A stretch of DNA of 64,000 nucleotides from Mesorhizobium loti CJ3sym (GCF_000472785.1 NZ_AXAL01000007.1:62001-126000); one strand, 5' to 3'. Shown: positions 43,097 through 51,556, counted from the stretch's first letter. Translations and numbers: made by a program. The notes: generated from the letters alone by a model not told the origin.

Positions 43097-43127
43097 ACAT
43101 GACAGTTACCAAAGGAAACTGTCATGT
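43097..43127 (+). promoter_or_regulatory. Perfect 11-bp inverted repeat enclosing the hemerythrin-gene RBS and start
   Basis: ACATGACAGTT (43097-43107) and AACTGTCATGT (43117-43127) are exact inverted repeats with spacer ACCAAAGGA, which contains the ribosome-binding site. The ATG at 43124 lies in the right arm. As RNA this makes a hairpin with the Shine-Dalgarno in a 9-base loop and the start codon paired; as DNA the arm centres are 20 bp apart, two helical turns, fitting a dimeric or cooperative repressor. Confidence 0.65.
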
Positions 43128-43711
43128 CCGAAACCGCCAATTTTCTGCTTCTCGAACGCCTGGGCCTACCGGATGATCTGCGCTGGCTGGCGCAAAAATA
43201 CCCGCGTGAACACTGGCAAAGCCATGCCAACATCCACGGCATCGCCAATATGTGGCTGCAGCGGCACGACATGTTCCGCGAACTCGGTGGCATGCTGACG
43301 AAAGGCATTGGCGACTATCGCGAGGGCAGGATGACAGCGCCTGACTTCGCGCGCTGGTTCGCCCCGCGCCTCAACCATTTTCTCGGCAATCTTGATGGCC
43401 ACCACAATGTCGAGGATCATCATTACTTTCCGGTCTTCGCCAGGGCAGAGACACGGCTGAAGCGCGGCTTCAAGATTCTCGATGCTGATCACCACACCAT
43501 CCATGAAGGACTGGAGCGCAATGCCGAGGCGGCCAATGCCTTCATCAAGACGCTTCAGGAGAGCGAGGACAAGCAGCGCTTCGCGGCGGATGCCTATGCC
43601 GACGAAAACAGCCGTCTGATCGCCATGCTGACCCGGCATCTCGCCGACGAGGAGGACCTGATCATCCCGTTGATCCTCGACCGGGGTGATCAGGCACTCG
43701 GCATCGACTGA
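43124..43711 (+). CDS. Hemerythrin-like HHE-domain protein
   Basis: A 195-residue helical protein. Candidate di-iron or metal ligands: HANIHGIANMWLQRHDMF, GNLDGHHNVEDHHYFPVFA, DADHHTIHEGLE and TRHLADEEDLIIPLIL, matching the HHE pattern (H, HxxxE, H, HxxxD). AAAGGA 7 bases before the ATG lies inside an inverted repeat. HHE proteins sense or handle O2, NO or iron; no nitrosative-stress gene is adjacent. It stands alone, convergent with the DedA gene. Confidence 0.85.
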   Translation: MSETANFLLLERLGLPDDLRWLAQKYPREHWQSHANIHGIANMWLQRHDMFRELGGMLTKGIGDYREGRMTAPDFARWFAPRLNHFLGNLDGHHNVEDHHYFPVFARAETRLKRGFKILDADHHTIHEGLERNAEAANAFIKTLQESEDKQRFAADAYADENSRLIAMLTRHLADEEDLIIPLILDRGDQALGID

Positions 43712-43714
43712 CGA

Positions 43715-44302
43715 TCAGCTCTCCTTGGCGCGCTCCCGCTTGGCGATGTGGCGAGCGATGAGCCAGGCAAGGATTGCCACCGTCAGGCCGATGCCAAGCC
43801 CGATCAGCAACCGCTCGTGGCGCAGCAAAGCCTGGCCGACGAAGTGCTCAGCGCCCAGCCCGAAAACGTAGCCGATTGAGCTGAACAGCACCGCCCATAT
43901 CACCGATGAGATGGCGTTGAGGACGATGAAGCGCGGCATCGGTATGGTCGAAAGGCCAGCCGCGATGCCGCCGACCAGGCGCATGCCGTAGACATAGCGG
44001 TTCGACAGCACGAAGATGTTGGGGTGAGTGTTGAGCAGGCGATAGGCGCGGCGGAAGCCGGGCCGCCTGCGCAACCTGACGACATAGCGGTTGTCGGCGA
44101 AACTTCTGCCGAGGATGAAGAAGAACGTATCGCCGAGGAAAGCGCCCAGCGCCGCCGCAACAAAGGTCTGCCACAGCACGAAGACATGCTGGTGGGCGAA
44201 GAAGCCGCCAAGGATGGCGATGCTTTCACCCTCGGCAATGCAACCCAAGAAGACGGCAAGCAGCCCGTATTGTTCGATGAAATGATGGATGCCTTCGGTC
44301 AT
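43715..44302 (-). CDS. DedA-family membrane protein
   Basis: A 195-residue inner-membrane protein. The DedA signature is visible as ESIAILGGFFAHQ, AALGAFLGDTFFFILGR, FIVLSNRYVYGMRLVGGIAAGLSTIPMPRF and NAISSVIWAVLFSSIGY. These proteins act in undecaprenyl phosphate or phospholipid flipping and membrane homeostasis. Its start overlaps the DUF1003 stop by 4 bases (44299-44302), so the two are coupled. Confidence 0.92.
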   Translation of the reverse strand: MTEGIHHFIEQYGLLAVFLGCIAEGESIAILGGFFAHQHVFVLWQTFVAAALGAFLGDTFFFILGRSFADNRYVVRLRRRPGFRRAYRLLNTHPNIFVLSNRYVYGMRLVGGIAAGLSTIPMPRFIVLNAISSVIWAVLFSSIGYVFGLGAEHFVGQALLRHERLLIGLGIGLTVAILAWLIARHIAKRERAKES

Positions 44303-44862
44303 GACGCGGACTGCTGCTGGGACAGTCTTTCGTCGATCCGCTTGACCATCTCGGTCAGCTGCAAGATTTCGTCGCGCATGCCGATGATCTGGCCGTGGCG
44401 CAGTTCATCCAGCTTTTCGTGCAGCGCCATGATCTCGATCTCGGCCTTCAGATTGACCTCATAATCGTGGGCGGCATCGATGCGGTCGCGCTCGGTCTGG
44501 CGGTTCTGTGCCATCATGATCACAGGCGCTTGCAGAGCAGCGACCATCGACAGCACGAGGTTGAGAAAGATGAACGGGTAGGGATCGAAGGCGTTGCGCG
44601 ACAGCAGCCAGACATTGCCTGATGTCCACAGGACCAGAAAGACGAGGAAGGTCACGATGAACGACCATGAGCCGCCGATGCGGGCGATCGAGTCGGCGAG
44701 CCGGTCGCCGAAGGTCTGGTGAAAGGCGACGGCCTTGTTGGTGTCGCGAGTGATGGTGGTGCGTTCGAGGGTCGACTGCAGCACCCGGCTTTCGAGCACA
44801 CTCAGGCCGTCCGGCCGCCGCTTGAACCAGCGGTTTGCCAGCTCGTCGATTGTCTTGTTCAT
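44299..44862 (-). CDS. DUF1003 membrane protein
   Basis: A 187-residue protein with two adjacent membrane helices (GGSWSFIVTFLVFLVLWTSGNVWLL and FIFLNLVLSMVAALQAPVIMM), the motif FGDRLADSIARIGGSW before them and MAQNRQTERDRIDAAHDYEVNLKAEIEIMALHEKLD after them, the classical DUF1003 pattern, ending in a coiled coil. ATG at 44862 with GGAGAC upstream. It is translationally coupled to the DedA gene; a joint membrane role is likely but unproven. Confidence 0.92.
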   Translation of the reverse strand: MNKTIDELANRWFKRRPDGLSVLESRVLQSTLERTTITRDTNKAVAFHQTFGDRLADSIARIGGSWSFIVTFLVFLVLWTSGNVWLLSRNAFDPYPFIFLNLVLSMVAALQAPVIMMAQNRQTERDRIDAAHDYEVNLKAEIEIMALHEKLDELRHGQIIGMRDEILQLTEMVKRIDERLSQQQSAS

Positions 44863-44951
44863 GGCCGTCTCCAGGGCTTGCCTTGCCATAAGACGTAGAG
44901 GCTGCTGGCCCGCACGGGAAGTGTTACATTTAAGCCGACAGCGAGGGACCG

Positions 44952-45668
44952 ATGGCCGATTTCAAGAAAATTCGCCTGCGCGCGGCAAAACGCAAGGGCG
45001 GCGAGGTGGGGCTTGCCGCGCTTTTAGGCCCAGCGCCCGACAATGCCACCATCGCTGCGGTCACCGACGATCGCATTTTGTCTGTTATGGCGGAGCGCGT
45101 TTTTGCCGCCGGTTTTGTCTGGCGCGTCATCGAGCAGAAATGGCCGGGCTTTGAAGAAGCCTTTCTCCACTTCGAGCCGAAGCGGCTGTTGTTCCAGCCG
45201 GACGATTTCTGGCACGAACTGACTGCAGACAAGCGCATCGTGCGCAACCCTCAGAAGATCAAGTCGGTGCGTGACAATGCGGCTTTCGTCGAGCGGATAT
45301 CAAAGGAGCATGGCGGCTTCGGCAAATTCCTTGCTGACTGGCCCGCGGATGACCAGATCGGACTGATGGCTTATTTCGGCAAGCATGGCAGCCGCCTTGG
45401 CGGCAATACCGGCCAGTATTTTCTGCGCTTCATCGGCTGGGATGCTTTCGTCATCTCGGCTGATGTCGGGGCAGCCCTTCGTGATGCCGGCCTCGATATT
45501 GCCGAAAGCCCGACCTCGAAGAAGGACCTCGACAAGATCCAGGCGCAGATCAATCAATGGGCGGCCGATACAGGTCTGTCGCGCCGGCACATTTCGCGGA
45601 TCCTGGCGATGTCGATCGGCGAGAACCGCTCGCCAGAAGCATTGCGCCAATATATGGGCGACGACTGA
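44952..45668 (+). CDS. DNA-3-methyladenine glycosylase I-like protein (Tag family, HhH)
   Basis: A 238-residue member of the Tag-like HhH glycosylases. The core segment ILSVMAERVFAAGFVWRVIEQKWPGFEEAF parallels the Tag motif QAGLSW...K...FRxAF. The N-terminal Cys and C-terminal His/Cys zinc ligands of canonical Tag are absent, so it may be a divergent or different-specificity glycosylase. ATG at 44952. It stands in a small plus-strand cluster with nadE 106 bases downstream but without overlap. Alkylated-base repair is an inference. Confidence 0.75.
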   Translation: MADFKKIRLRAAKRKGGEVGLAALLGPAPDNATIAAVTDDRILSVMAERVFAAGFVWRVIEQKWPGFEEAFLHFEPKRLLFQPDDFWHELTADKRIVRNPQKIKSVRDNAAFVERISKEHGGFGKFLADWPADDQIGLMAYFGKHGSRLGGNTGQYFLRFIGWDAFVISADVGAALRDAGLDIAESPTSKKDLDKIQAQINQWAADTGLSRRHISRILAMSIGENRSPEALRQYMGDD

Positions 45669-45774
45669 TCGTCGGTCACCCGGCCGCGATCGACATTCGT
45701 CATTCTGTCTGGGTCTGAATTGGTCCAAATGATCGCCATTGCCCGGGCAATTCCGCCGCGCTAAACCGGCAGCC

Positions 45775-47451
45775 ATGACCAAGAAGCTCGATATCCTGCG
45801 CATCGCAATCGCCCAGCTCAATCCGACTGTCGGCGACATATCAGGCAACCTCGCCAAAGCCCGCGAGGCGAGGGCGGATGCCGCGCGCCAGGGTGCCGAT
45901 CTCGTGCTCTATACCGAGCTTTTCCTCGCCGGTTATCCGCCGGAAGATCTGGTGCTGAAACCGGCCTTTCTGAAGGCCTGCGAAAAGGCGGCACAAGATT
46001 TTGCAGCCGATACTGGTGATGGCGGGCCGGGTGTCATCATCGGCACGCCGCTGAAGCGCAAGAGCGGCACGCACAATTCCATCGTTTTCGCCGATGGCGG
46101 CAAGATCATTGCCGAACGCTACAAGCTCGACCTGCCGAACTACGGTGAATTCGACGAAAAGCGCGTCTTCCAGGCCGGGCCCGAGATCCAGGGGCCGGTC
46201 AATTTCCGTGGCGTGCGCATCGGAGTTCCGATCTGCGAGGACATTTGGGGCGATGTCGGCATTTGTGAGACACTCGCCGAAAGCGGCGCCGAAATCCTTC
46301 TGGTGCCGAACGGCTCACCCTATTATCGCGCCAAGATCGACGTGCGCCATCAGGTCGTCATCAAGCAGGTCATCGAATGCGGCCTGCCGTTGATCTACGC
46401 CAACCAGCTCGGCGGCCAGGACGAGTTGATCTTTGACGGTGCGTCCTTCGCTATCGGTGCCGACAAGACATTGGCGTTTCAGATGAGCCAGTTCGAGGAC
46501 GCAGTCGACGTCACCACATGGAAGCGCACGGAGGAGGGCTGGGTCTGCTCGGAAGGGCCGATGTCGAAAATCCCGGAGCGGGAAGAGGCCGACTATCGCG
46601 CCTGCATGCTGGGCCTGCGCGACTACGTCAACAAGAACGGCTTCAAGAATGTCGTGCTTGGCCTTTCCGGCGGCATCGATTCGGCGATTTGCGCTGCCCT
46701 TGCCGTCGACGCGCTTGGCGAGGAGCGGTTGCGCGCGGTGATGATGCCTTACCGCTACACTTCGAAGGATTCGCTCAAGGATGCCGAGGACTGTGCCCGC
46801 GCGCTCGGCTGCCGCTATGACATCGTGCCGATCTTCGAGCCGGTCGAAGGCTTTCTGCATACGCTGACGCAGCTTTTCGAAGGCACCAAGGAAGGCATCA
46901 CCGAAGAAAACCTGCAGAGCCGTGCGCGCGGCACTATTCTGATGGCGATCTCCAACAAGTTCGGCTCGATGGTGGTCACCACAGGCAACAAGAGCGAGAT
47001 GTCGGTTGGCTACGCCACGCTGTACGGCGACATGAATGGCGGCTTCAATCCGATCAAGGATCTCTACAAGATGCAGGTCTACGCACTGTCGCGCTGGCGC
47101 AACAGCCATGTGCCGCCTGGCGCGCTCGGGCCTTCGGGCGAGGTGATCCCGAAGAACATCATCGACAAGGCGCCGTCGGCGGAATTGCGCGAGAACCAGA
47201 CCGACCAGGATTCGCTGCCGCCCTATCCGGTGCTGGACGATATCCTGGAATGCCTGGTCGAGAATGAGATGGGTGTCGACGACATCGTGGCTCGCGGCCA
47301 TGACCGGGCGACGGTGACGCGCATCGAACATTTGCTCTACATCGCCGAATACAAGCGCCGGCAAGCAGCACCCGGCGTCAAGATCACCCGGAAGAATTTC
47401 GGCCGCGACCGCCGCTATCCCATCACCAACCGTTTCAGGGATCGCGGCTAG
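45775..47451 (+). CDS. nadE: Glutamine-dependent NAD+ synthase
   Basis: A 558-residue enzyme making NAD+ from nicotinate adenine dinucleotide with glutamine as nitrogen donor. The N-terminal nitrilase-like glutaminase has catalytic Glu in LYTELFLAGYPPEDL, Lys in ERYKLDLPNYGEFDE and Cys in GVPICEDIWGD; the C-terminal synthetase carries the P-loop LGLSGGIDSAICAAL and the ammonia channel. ATG at 45775 (MTKKLDILRIAIAQLN). An SPFH gene begins 35 bases after its stop and an NAD-kinase-like gene 9 bases after that, forming a possible three-gene unit. Confidence 0.97.
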   Translation: MTKKLDILRIAIAQLNPTVGDISGNLAKAREARADAARQGADLVLYTELFLAGYPPEDLVLKPAFLKACEKAAQDFAADTGDGGPGVIIGTPLKRKSGTHNSIVFADGGKIIAERYKLDLPNYGEFDEKRVFQAGPEIQGPVNFRGVRIGVPICEDIWGDVGICETLAESGAEILLVPNGSPYYRAKIDVRHQVVIKQVIECGLPLIYANQLGGQDELIFDGASFAIGADKTLAFQMSQFEDAVDVTTWKRTEEGWVCSEGPMSKIPEREEADYRACMLGLRDYVNKNGFKNVVLGLSGGIDSAICAALAVDALGEERLRAVMMPYRYTSKDSLKDAEDCARALGCRYDIVPIFEPVEGFLHTLTQLFEGTKEGITEENLQSRARGTILMAISNKFGSMVVTTGNKSEMSVGYATLYGDMNGGFNPIKDLYKMQVYALSRWRNSHVPPGALGPSGEVIPKNIIDKAPSAELRENQTDQDSLPPYPVLDDILECLVENEMGVDDIVARGHDRATVTRIEHLLYIAEYKRRQAAPGVKITRKNFGRDRRYPITNRFRDRG

Positions 47452-47486
47452 ATACTCGACTGCTTTGAGAAACCTTGGGGGCGTGC

Positions 47487-48371
47487 ATGTTCATCAGCTA
47501 TTTCAAGGGAACGCCGGAGTATCACATCGTTCGCTTCAGGAACGGCAAGATACGCGGACAGGGGCGCGGCATCAGCTTCTGGTACGGCACATTGGGCACC
47601 ACCATCGCCATGGTGCCGGTGACGTCGCTCGACAATCCGTTCATCTTCACCGAAACCACGGCCAATTTCCAGGATCTGGCGATCCAGGGGTCGGTCAGCT
47701 ACCGCATCGTCGATCCGGTGAAGGCGGCGGAAGGTTTTGATTTCAGCGCCAAGCTCAGCAACTCCGACGTTGCCGGCGACGGCCGCGAGAAGATCGCCGA
47801 GCGCCTCGTGCTGGCCATCCAGAGCCGCGCACGGGCCGTGGTGTCGAGCATGACGCTGGAACAGGCGCTCGCCGAAGTGACGAAACTCGGCGGCAATCTG
47901 GCCGAATTGCTGCGCAGCGATCCGATCGCCGCGACGGCCGGCCTGTCGATCGAGGAGGTCCATATCACCTCGGTCCAGCCGACACCGGAAATCCGCAAGG
48001 CATTGCAGACTGAATATCGCGAGGCGCTGCAGCGCCAGGCCGATGCCGCGATCTATGGGCGCCGGGCCTGGGGCGTCGAGAAGGAGCGCGAGATCAAGCA
48101 GAGCGAACTGGCGACCGAGATCGAGCTTGCCGAACGCAACAAGCTGCTGGTCGATACCGAGGCGCGCAACAAGCTGACGCTGGCAGAGGCCGAAGCAAAG
48201 GCGCAGCAGCTCGAACTGACCGTCTATTCGTCGGCGCCTGCACACGTGCTGACGGCGATGGCCTTCAAGGCCTGGGCGGAAAAGGGTGGTTCTGTCGGCA
48301 ATCTGTCGATTACGCCTGACATGCTGACCAGCGCGTTGAGCCAACTTTCGACGCCGAAAGCCGGAAGCTAG
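47487..48371 (+). CDS. SPFH/Band-7 domain protein
   Basis: A 294-residue protein. SPFH domain at about residues 20-185 (IAMVPVTSLDNPFIFTETTANFQDLAIQGSVSYRIVDPVKAA... AVVSSMTLEQAL... IEEVHITSVQPTPEIRKAL), then a charged coiled coil (residues ~185-250, EKEREIKQSELATEIELAERNKLLVD). There is no N-terminal membrane helix, unlike HflK/stomatin, so it is probably a peripheral or soluble scaffold. ATG at 47487 with GGGGG upstream. It is followed after 9 bases by the NAD-kinase-like gene and preceded by nadE, suggesting a shared complex or regulation. Confidence 0.88.
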   Translation: MFISYFKGTPEYHIVRFRNGKIRGQGRGISFWYGTLGTTIAMVPVTSLDNPFIFTETTANFQDLAIQGSVSYRIVDPVKAAEGFDFSAKLSNSDVAGDGREKIAERLVLAIQSRARAVVSSMTLEQALAEVTKLGGNLAELLRSDPIAATAGLSIEEVHITSVQPTPEIRKALQTEYREALQRQADAAIYGRRAWGVEKEREIKQSELATEIELAERNKLLVDTEARNKLTLAEAEAKAQQLELTVYSSAPAHVLTAMAFKAWAEKGGSVGNLSITPDMLTSALSQLSTPKAGS

Positions 48372-48380
48372 AAGTCCAGC

Positions 48381-49331
48381 ATGGCCGGCGACCAGAGCGA
48401 CAGGCCGATCGACCGGGTGATCGTCGTCACCCGCAAGACCGAGCTTGAGGAGTTGACGGCTCGCTTCAACACGCAGGGACAGGCGCGCTTCTATCTCAAG
48501 CAGGCCGGCATGGATTTCGATCCGGTCAAGACGGCGCATGACACCTACCATCAGGCGCTCGACCGGGTGATGGGCTCGCTGCCCCAAGGGCTCAAGCAAT
48601 TGCGGCTCGACCGGGAATTGGTGCCGCAGTTCGAGTTCGGTTCCGATGTGGTCATTGCGATTGGCCAGGACGGGCTGGTCTCCAACACGGCCAAGTATCT
48701 TCCTTACCAGCCATTGATTGGAATCAACCCGAACCCGGCGCTTTTCGACGGCGCGCTGCTGCCCTGGAATGCCGGCGACACCGAAACTGTCCTCGGGCTC
48801 ACACTTTCCGGCAAGGCAAAGCGCCAGGCCGTGGTGATGGCCGAGGCGCGCTCCAATGACGGAAGGCGGCTGATCGCCTTTAACGATCTGTTCGTCGGCG
48901 CCTCTACGCATGTTTCGGCCCGCTATGAACTGACCTATGGCGGCAGGACCGAGCGGCAATCATCGAGCGGCATCATCATTTCGACCGGCGCCGGCTCCAC
49001 CGGTTGGCTGCGCTCGGTGATGGCGGGTGCCGCCGGACTGGCGGCGGCCTATGGCGATACATCGGTGCCGACAGTGCCGCCGCAGGGCTACGACCGCGAA
49101 GGCGAGCAGCTGTTCTTCTCGGTACGCGAGCCGTTTCCGAGCAACATTACGGGCGTGTCGCTCGTCCATGGTGTCATCACCCGCGACCGGCCACTCGTCG
49201 TCTCTTCGCGGCAAAGCAAGGGCGGCGTCATCTTCAGCGATGGAATGGAGGTCGATTTCGTCGAGTTCAATTCCGGCACGGATGTGACGATCGCGATTGC
49301 CGACCAGAAGGCCTATCTCGTAGTGCCGTAA
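48381..49331 (+). CDS. Divergent NAD-kinase-like protein
   Basis: A 316-residue protein with the NAD kinase fold by motif order: VVIAIGQDGLVSNTAKYL at residues ~90-107 replaces the canonical GGDG with GQDG; PLIGINPNP follows; AFNDLFVGASTHVSARYEL resembles the NE/D segment; STGAGSTGWLRS (201-212) corresponds to the conserved glycine-rich TPTGSTAY region. Length and order fit the family but the altered GGDG and extra N-terminal ~85 residues suggest a different substrate or a regulatory role. Relatives are annotated sugar kinase or ATP-NAD kinase. Close linkage to SPFH and nadE makes an NAD-related role plausible. Confidence 0.7.
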   Translation: MAGDQSDRPIDRVIVVTRKTELEELTARFNTQGQARFYLKQAGMDFDPVKTAHDTYHQALDRVMGSLPQGLKQLRLDRELVPQFEFGSDVVIAIGQDGLVSNTAKYLPYQPLIGINPNPALFDGALLPWNAGDTETVLGLTLSGKAKRQAVVMAEARSNDGRRLIAFNDLFVGASTHVSARYELTYGGRTERQSSSGIIISTGAGSTGWLRSVMAGAAGLAAAYGDTSVPTVPPQGYDREGEQLFFSVREPFPSNITGVSLVHGVITRDRPLVVSSRQSKGGVIFSDGMEVDFVEFNSGTDVTIAIADQKAYLVVP

Positions 49332-49407
49332 GCGTGGCCTGTTGAACGCGTTGTTGCAAAATAACCTCAGTGCTTGGACCAGATAGGCTTTTGGGCGTGA
49401 GCCCGTC

Positions 49408-49436
49408 TTGGCGATGCATCGGGGCGCATCTATAAA
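49408..49436 (+). promoter_or_regulatory. Promoter of the leader peptide / ABC exporter transcript
   Basis: TTGGCG (49408-49413), a 17-base spacer, and TATAAA (49431-49436) form a near-ideal sigma-70-type promoter, placing the start near 49443, about 27 bases before the leader ORF. This is one of the clearest promoters in the window and supports a long structured 5' leader before the ABC gene at 49714. Confidence 0.65.
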
Positions 49437-49469
49437 GACCGTTCCGCGATTCATTTGCGGGAGGTCCGA

Positions 49470-49511
49470 ATGGCAGTATTTGAAATGGTAATGCGAGGCC
49501 GCGAAGCTTAG
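49470..49511 (+). CDS. 13-residue leader peptide upstream of the ABC exporter
   Basis: A 14-codon ORF, MAVFEMVMRGREA and TAG, with GGGAGG at a 5-base spacing, one of the best ribosome-binding sites in the window. It follows a strong promoter and precedes a 12-bp hairpin and further hairpins, with 202 bases to the ABC gene. The arrangement resembles translation- or arrest-controlled attenuation ahead of transport genes. No similarity to a named leader is recognised. Confidence 0.5.
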   Translation: MAVFEMVMRGREA

Positions 49512-49523
49512 GTCTCTACCTGC

Positions 49524-49606
49524 GCTCCGCGAAGGTGCTTCCTTCGTGTCGGAGCCGGTTTGAGCACAGGCTTATGCCGATGCCGGTCGCCGCCCGATTG
49601 CGGGCG
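49524..49606 (+). promoter_or_regulatory. Stacked hairpins of the ABC exporter leader, possible attenuator
   Basis: First hairpin 49524-49555: GCTCCG + CGAAGG paired with CCTTCG + CGGAGC, a 12-bp stem with a 3-base bulge and TGCTT loop, starting 12 bases after the leader stop codon. Second hairpin 49591-49606: CGCCCG-ATTG-CGGGCG. Neither is followed by a T-run, so control of translation or Rho access is more likely than intrinsic termination. Confidence 0.5.
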
Positions 49607-49713
49607 TGACGCCAAAATATGCCACTCCGCTTCTGGGCGATCATTAGTCCTTGCGCGGCTTCTTCAATTTTCGACCTTACTGGGATCGGGCTCGTTTGCG
49701 CCCGAATGACATC

Positions 49714-51519
49714 ATGGCTCGTTTCAAAATCGATTTGCGCGCAAGCGCCTTTCGCAGCGTTCTTGGTTTCACGCTCACCCATTGGCGGCGCCAGCCCTGG
49801 CGGCTTTCGCTGATCATGGCCGGCTTCCTGTTGTCGACGCTCGCCGACGTTTTGACGCCGCTCTATTCCGGCCGGCTGGTCGACGCCGTCGCCAGCAGCG
49901 CCGGCGCGAACGCCATTGCCTGGAATGCCGCGATGGCAGCGTTTTCCATCCTGATGGCGCTGGCGTTGGGCGGTCTCGTCCTGCGCAACCTTGCCTTCAT
50001 GGGCATCGTCGAGCTGACGCTGAAGATGATGGCCGACATTGCCGCCGACGCCTTTCATCGCGTCCAGCGCTTTTCCACCGACTGGCACGCCAACTCGTTT
50101 GCCGGCTCGACCGTGCGCAAGGTGACGCGCGGCATGTGGGCGCTTGACCTGCTCAACGACACCATCCTGATCGCGCTGCTACCGTCGATCGTCATGCTCG
50201 TCGGCTCCACGCTGCTGCTTGGCTGGTTCTGGCCGCTGATGGGCGCGGTCGTGGCTGCAGGTTCGGTGCTGTTCATCATGGTGACGGCAATGCTGTCGCT
50301 TGGCTATGTCGCGCCGGCGGCAAGGCTCGCCAACACCTGGGACACGCGCCTCGGCGGCTCGCTGGCCGACGCGGTGAGCTGCAACGCCGTGGTCAAGGGC
50401 TTTGGCGCCGAGGAGCGCGAGGAGCGCCGCCTTGCCAGGGTCGTCGCCAAATGGCGTGCGCGCACGCGGCGTACCTGGGTTCGCGGCACCATCAACGGCA
50501 CCACGCAAGGGGTGCTGCTTCTGGTCATGCGCGCCGCGGTGATCGGTCTGGCGCTGATGCTGTGGTCGTGGGGGCAGGCGAGCGCCGGCGATGTCGCCTT
50601 CGTGCTCACCTCGTTCTTCGTGCTGCAGGGTTATCTCAGGGATATCGGCACGCATATCCGCAATCTGCAGCGTTCGGTCAACGACATGGAGGAACTGGTC
50701 GATTTCCAATCCGAACCGCTTGGTATCGAGGACCTGTCCGGCGCCAAGCCGATCCGGATCACGCAAGGGACGATCAGTTTCGACAATGTCACCTTCCACT
50801 ATGGCAGCCATCGCACGGCGCTCTATCGCGACTTTTCGGTCGATATCGCGCCGGGTGAACGTGTGGGGCTCGTCGGTCACTCGGGGTCAGGCAAGACGAC
50901 CTTCGTCAAGCTGATCCAGCGGCTCTATGACGTGAATGCGGGAAAGATCCTGATCGACGACCAGGACATATCGCAGGTTGCGCAAGCGTCGCTGCGCGGG
51001 CAGATCGCCATCGTCCAGCAGGAGCCGATCCTGTTCCATCGGTCACTGGCCGAGAACATTGCCTATGCCAGGCCGAGCGCGACACAAGACGAGATCGAGC
51101 ATGCCGCGAAGCTTGCGAGCGCGCATGATTTCATCATCAGCCTGCCGAAGGGTTATGGCACGCTGGTCGGTGAGCGTGGCGTCAAACTGTCGGGCGGCGA
51201 GCGGCAGCGCGTGGCGATCGCACGCGCCTTCCTGGCCGATGCGCGCATCCTGATCCTGGACGAGGCGACATCGAGCCTCGATTCGGAATCGGAGGTGCTG
51301 ATCCAGCAAGCGATGGAGCGGCTGATGGTCGGCCGCACCACGCTGGTCATCGCGCACCGGCTGTCGACGGTGCGGGCGCTCGACAGGCTGCTGGTCTTTG
51401 ATCGCGGCAAGATCGTCGAGGAAGGCTCGCATGACGAGCTGATCCGGCTGAAGGACGGCATCTACCGCCGCCTGTTCGAACGCCAGGCGCTTGAGCTGAC
51501 CAAGGGACTGGTCATCTGA
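49714..51519 (+). CDS. MsbA-like ABC exporter half-transporter (TMD-NBD)
   Basis: A 601-residue fused permease-ATPase. Six transmembrane helices at about residues 30-300, then the ATPase: Walker A GHSGSGKTT (about 387-395), Q-loop VQQEPILFHRS, signature LSGGERQRVAIARA, Walker B ILILDEATSSLDSES and switch His in VIAHRLSTV. Such homodimeric exporters move lipids, peptides or drugs outward. The ATG at 49714 (MARFKIDLRASA) has no evident ribosome-binding site, in keeping with leader-mediated control; a TTG-started frame at 49651 is possible. A terminator hairpin follows. Induction by an antibiotic or peptide is an inference from the leader structure. Confidence 0.92.
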   Translation: MARFKIDLRASAFRSVLGFTLTHWRRQPWRLSLIMAGFLLSTLADVLTPLYSGRLVDAVASSAGANAIAWNAAMAAFSILMALALGGLVLRNLAFMGIVELTLKMMADIAADAFHRVQRFSTDWHANSFAGSTVRKVTRGMWALDLLNDTILIALLPSIVMLVGSTLLLGWFWPLMGAVVAAGSVLFIMVTAMLSLGYVAPAARLANTWDTRLGGSLADAVSCNAVVKGFGAEEREERRLARVVAKWRARTRRTWVRGTINGTTQGVLLLVMRAAVIGLALMLWSWGQASAGDVAFVLTSFFVLQGYLRDIGTHIRNLQRSVNDMEELVDFQSEPLGIEDLSGAKPIRITQGTISFDNVTFHYGSHRTALYRDFSVDIAPGERVGLVGHSGSGKTTFVKLIQRLYDVNAGKILIDDQDISQVAQASLRGQIAIVQQEPILFHRSLAENIAYARPSATQDEIEHAAKLASAHDFIISLPKGYGTLVGERGVKLSGGERQRVAIARAFLADARILILDEATSSLDSESEVLIQQAMERLMVGRTTLVIAHRLSTVRALDRLLVFDRGKIVEEGSHDELIRLKDGIYRRLFERQALELTKGLVI

Positions 51520-51522
51520 CCC

Positions 51523-51556
51523 GAGATGGCCTCCGGCTTCGGCTGGAGGCCATCTC
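51523..51556 (+). terminator. Terminator-like hairpin after the ABC exporter
   Basis: A perfect 12-bp stem GAGATGGCCTCC / GGAGGCCATCTC with 10-base loop GGCTTCGGCT, 4 bases after the stop codon. There is no T-run, so it is either a weak or a mRNA-stabilising 3' structure. Confidence 0.55.
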
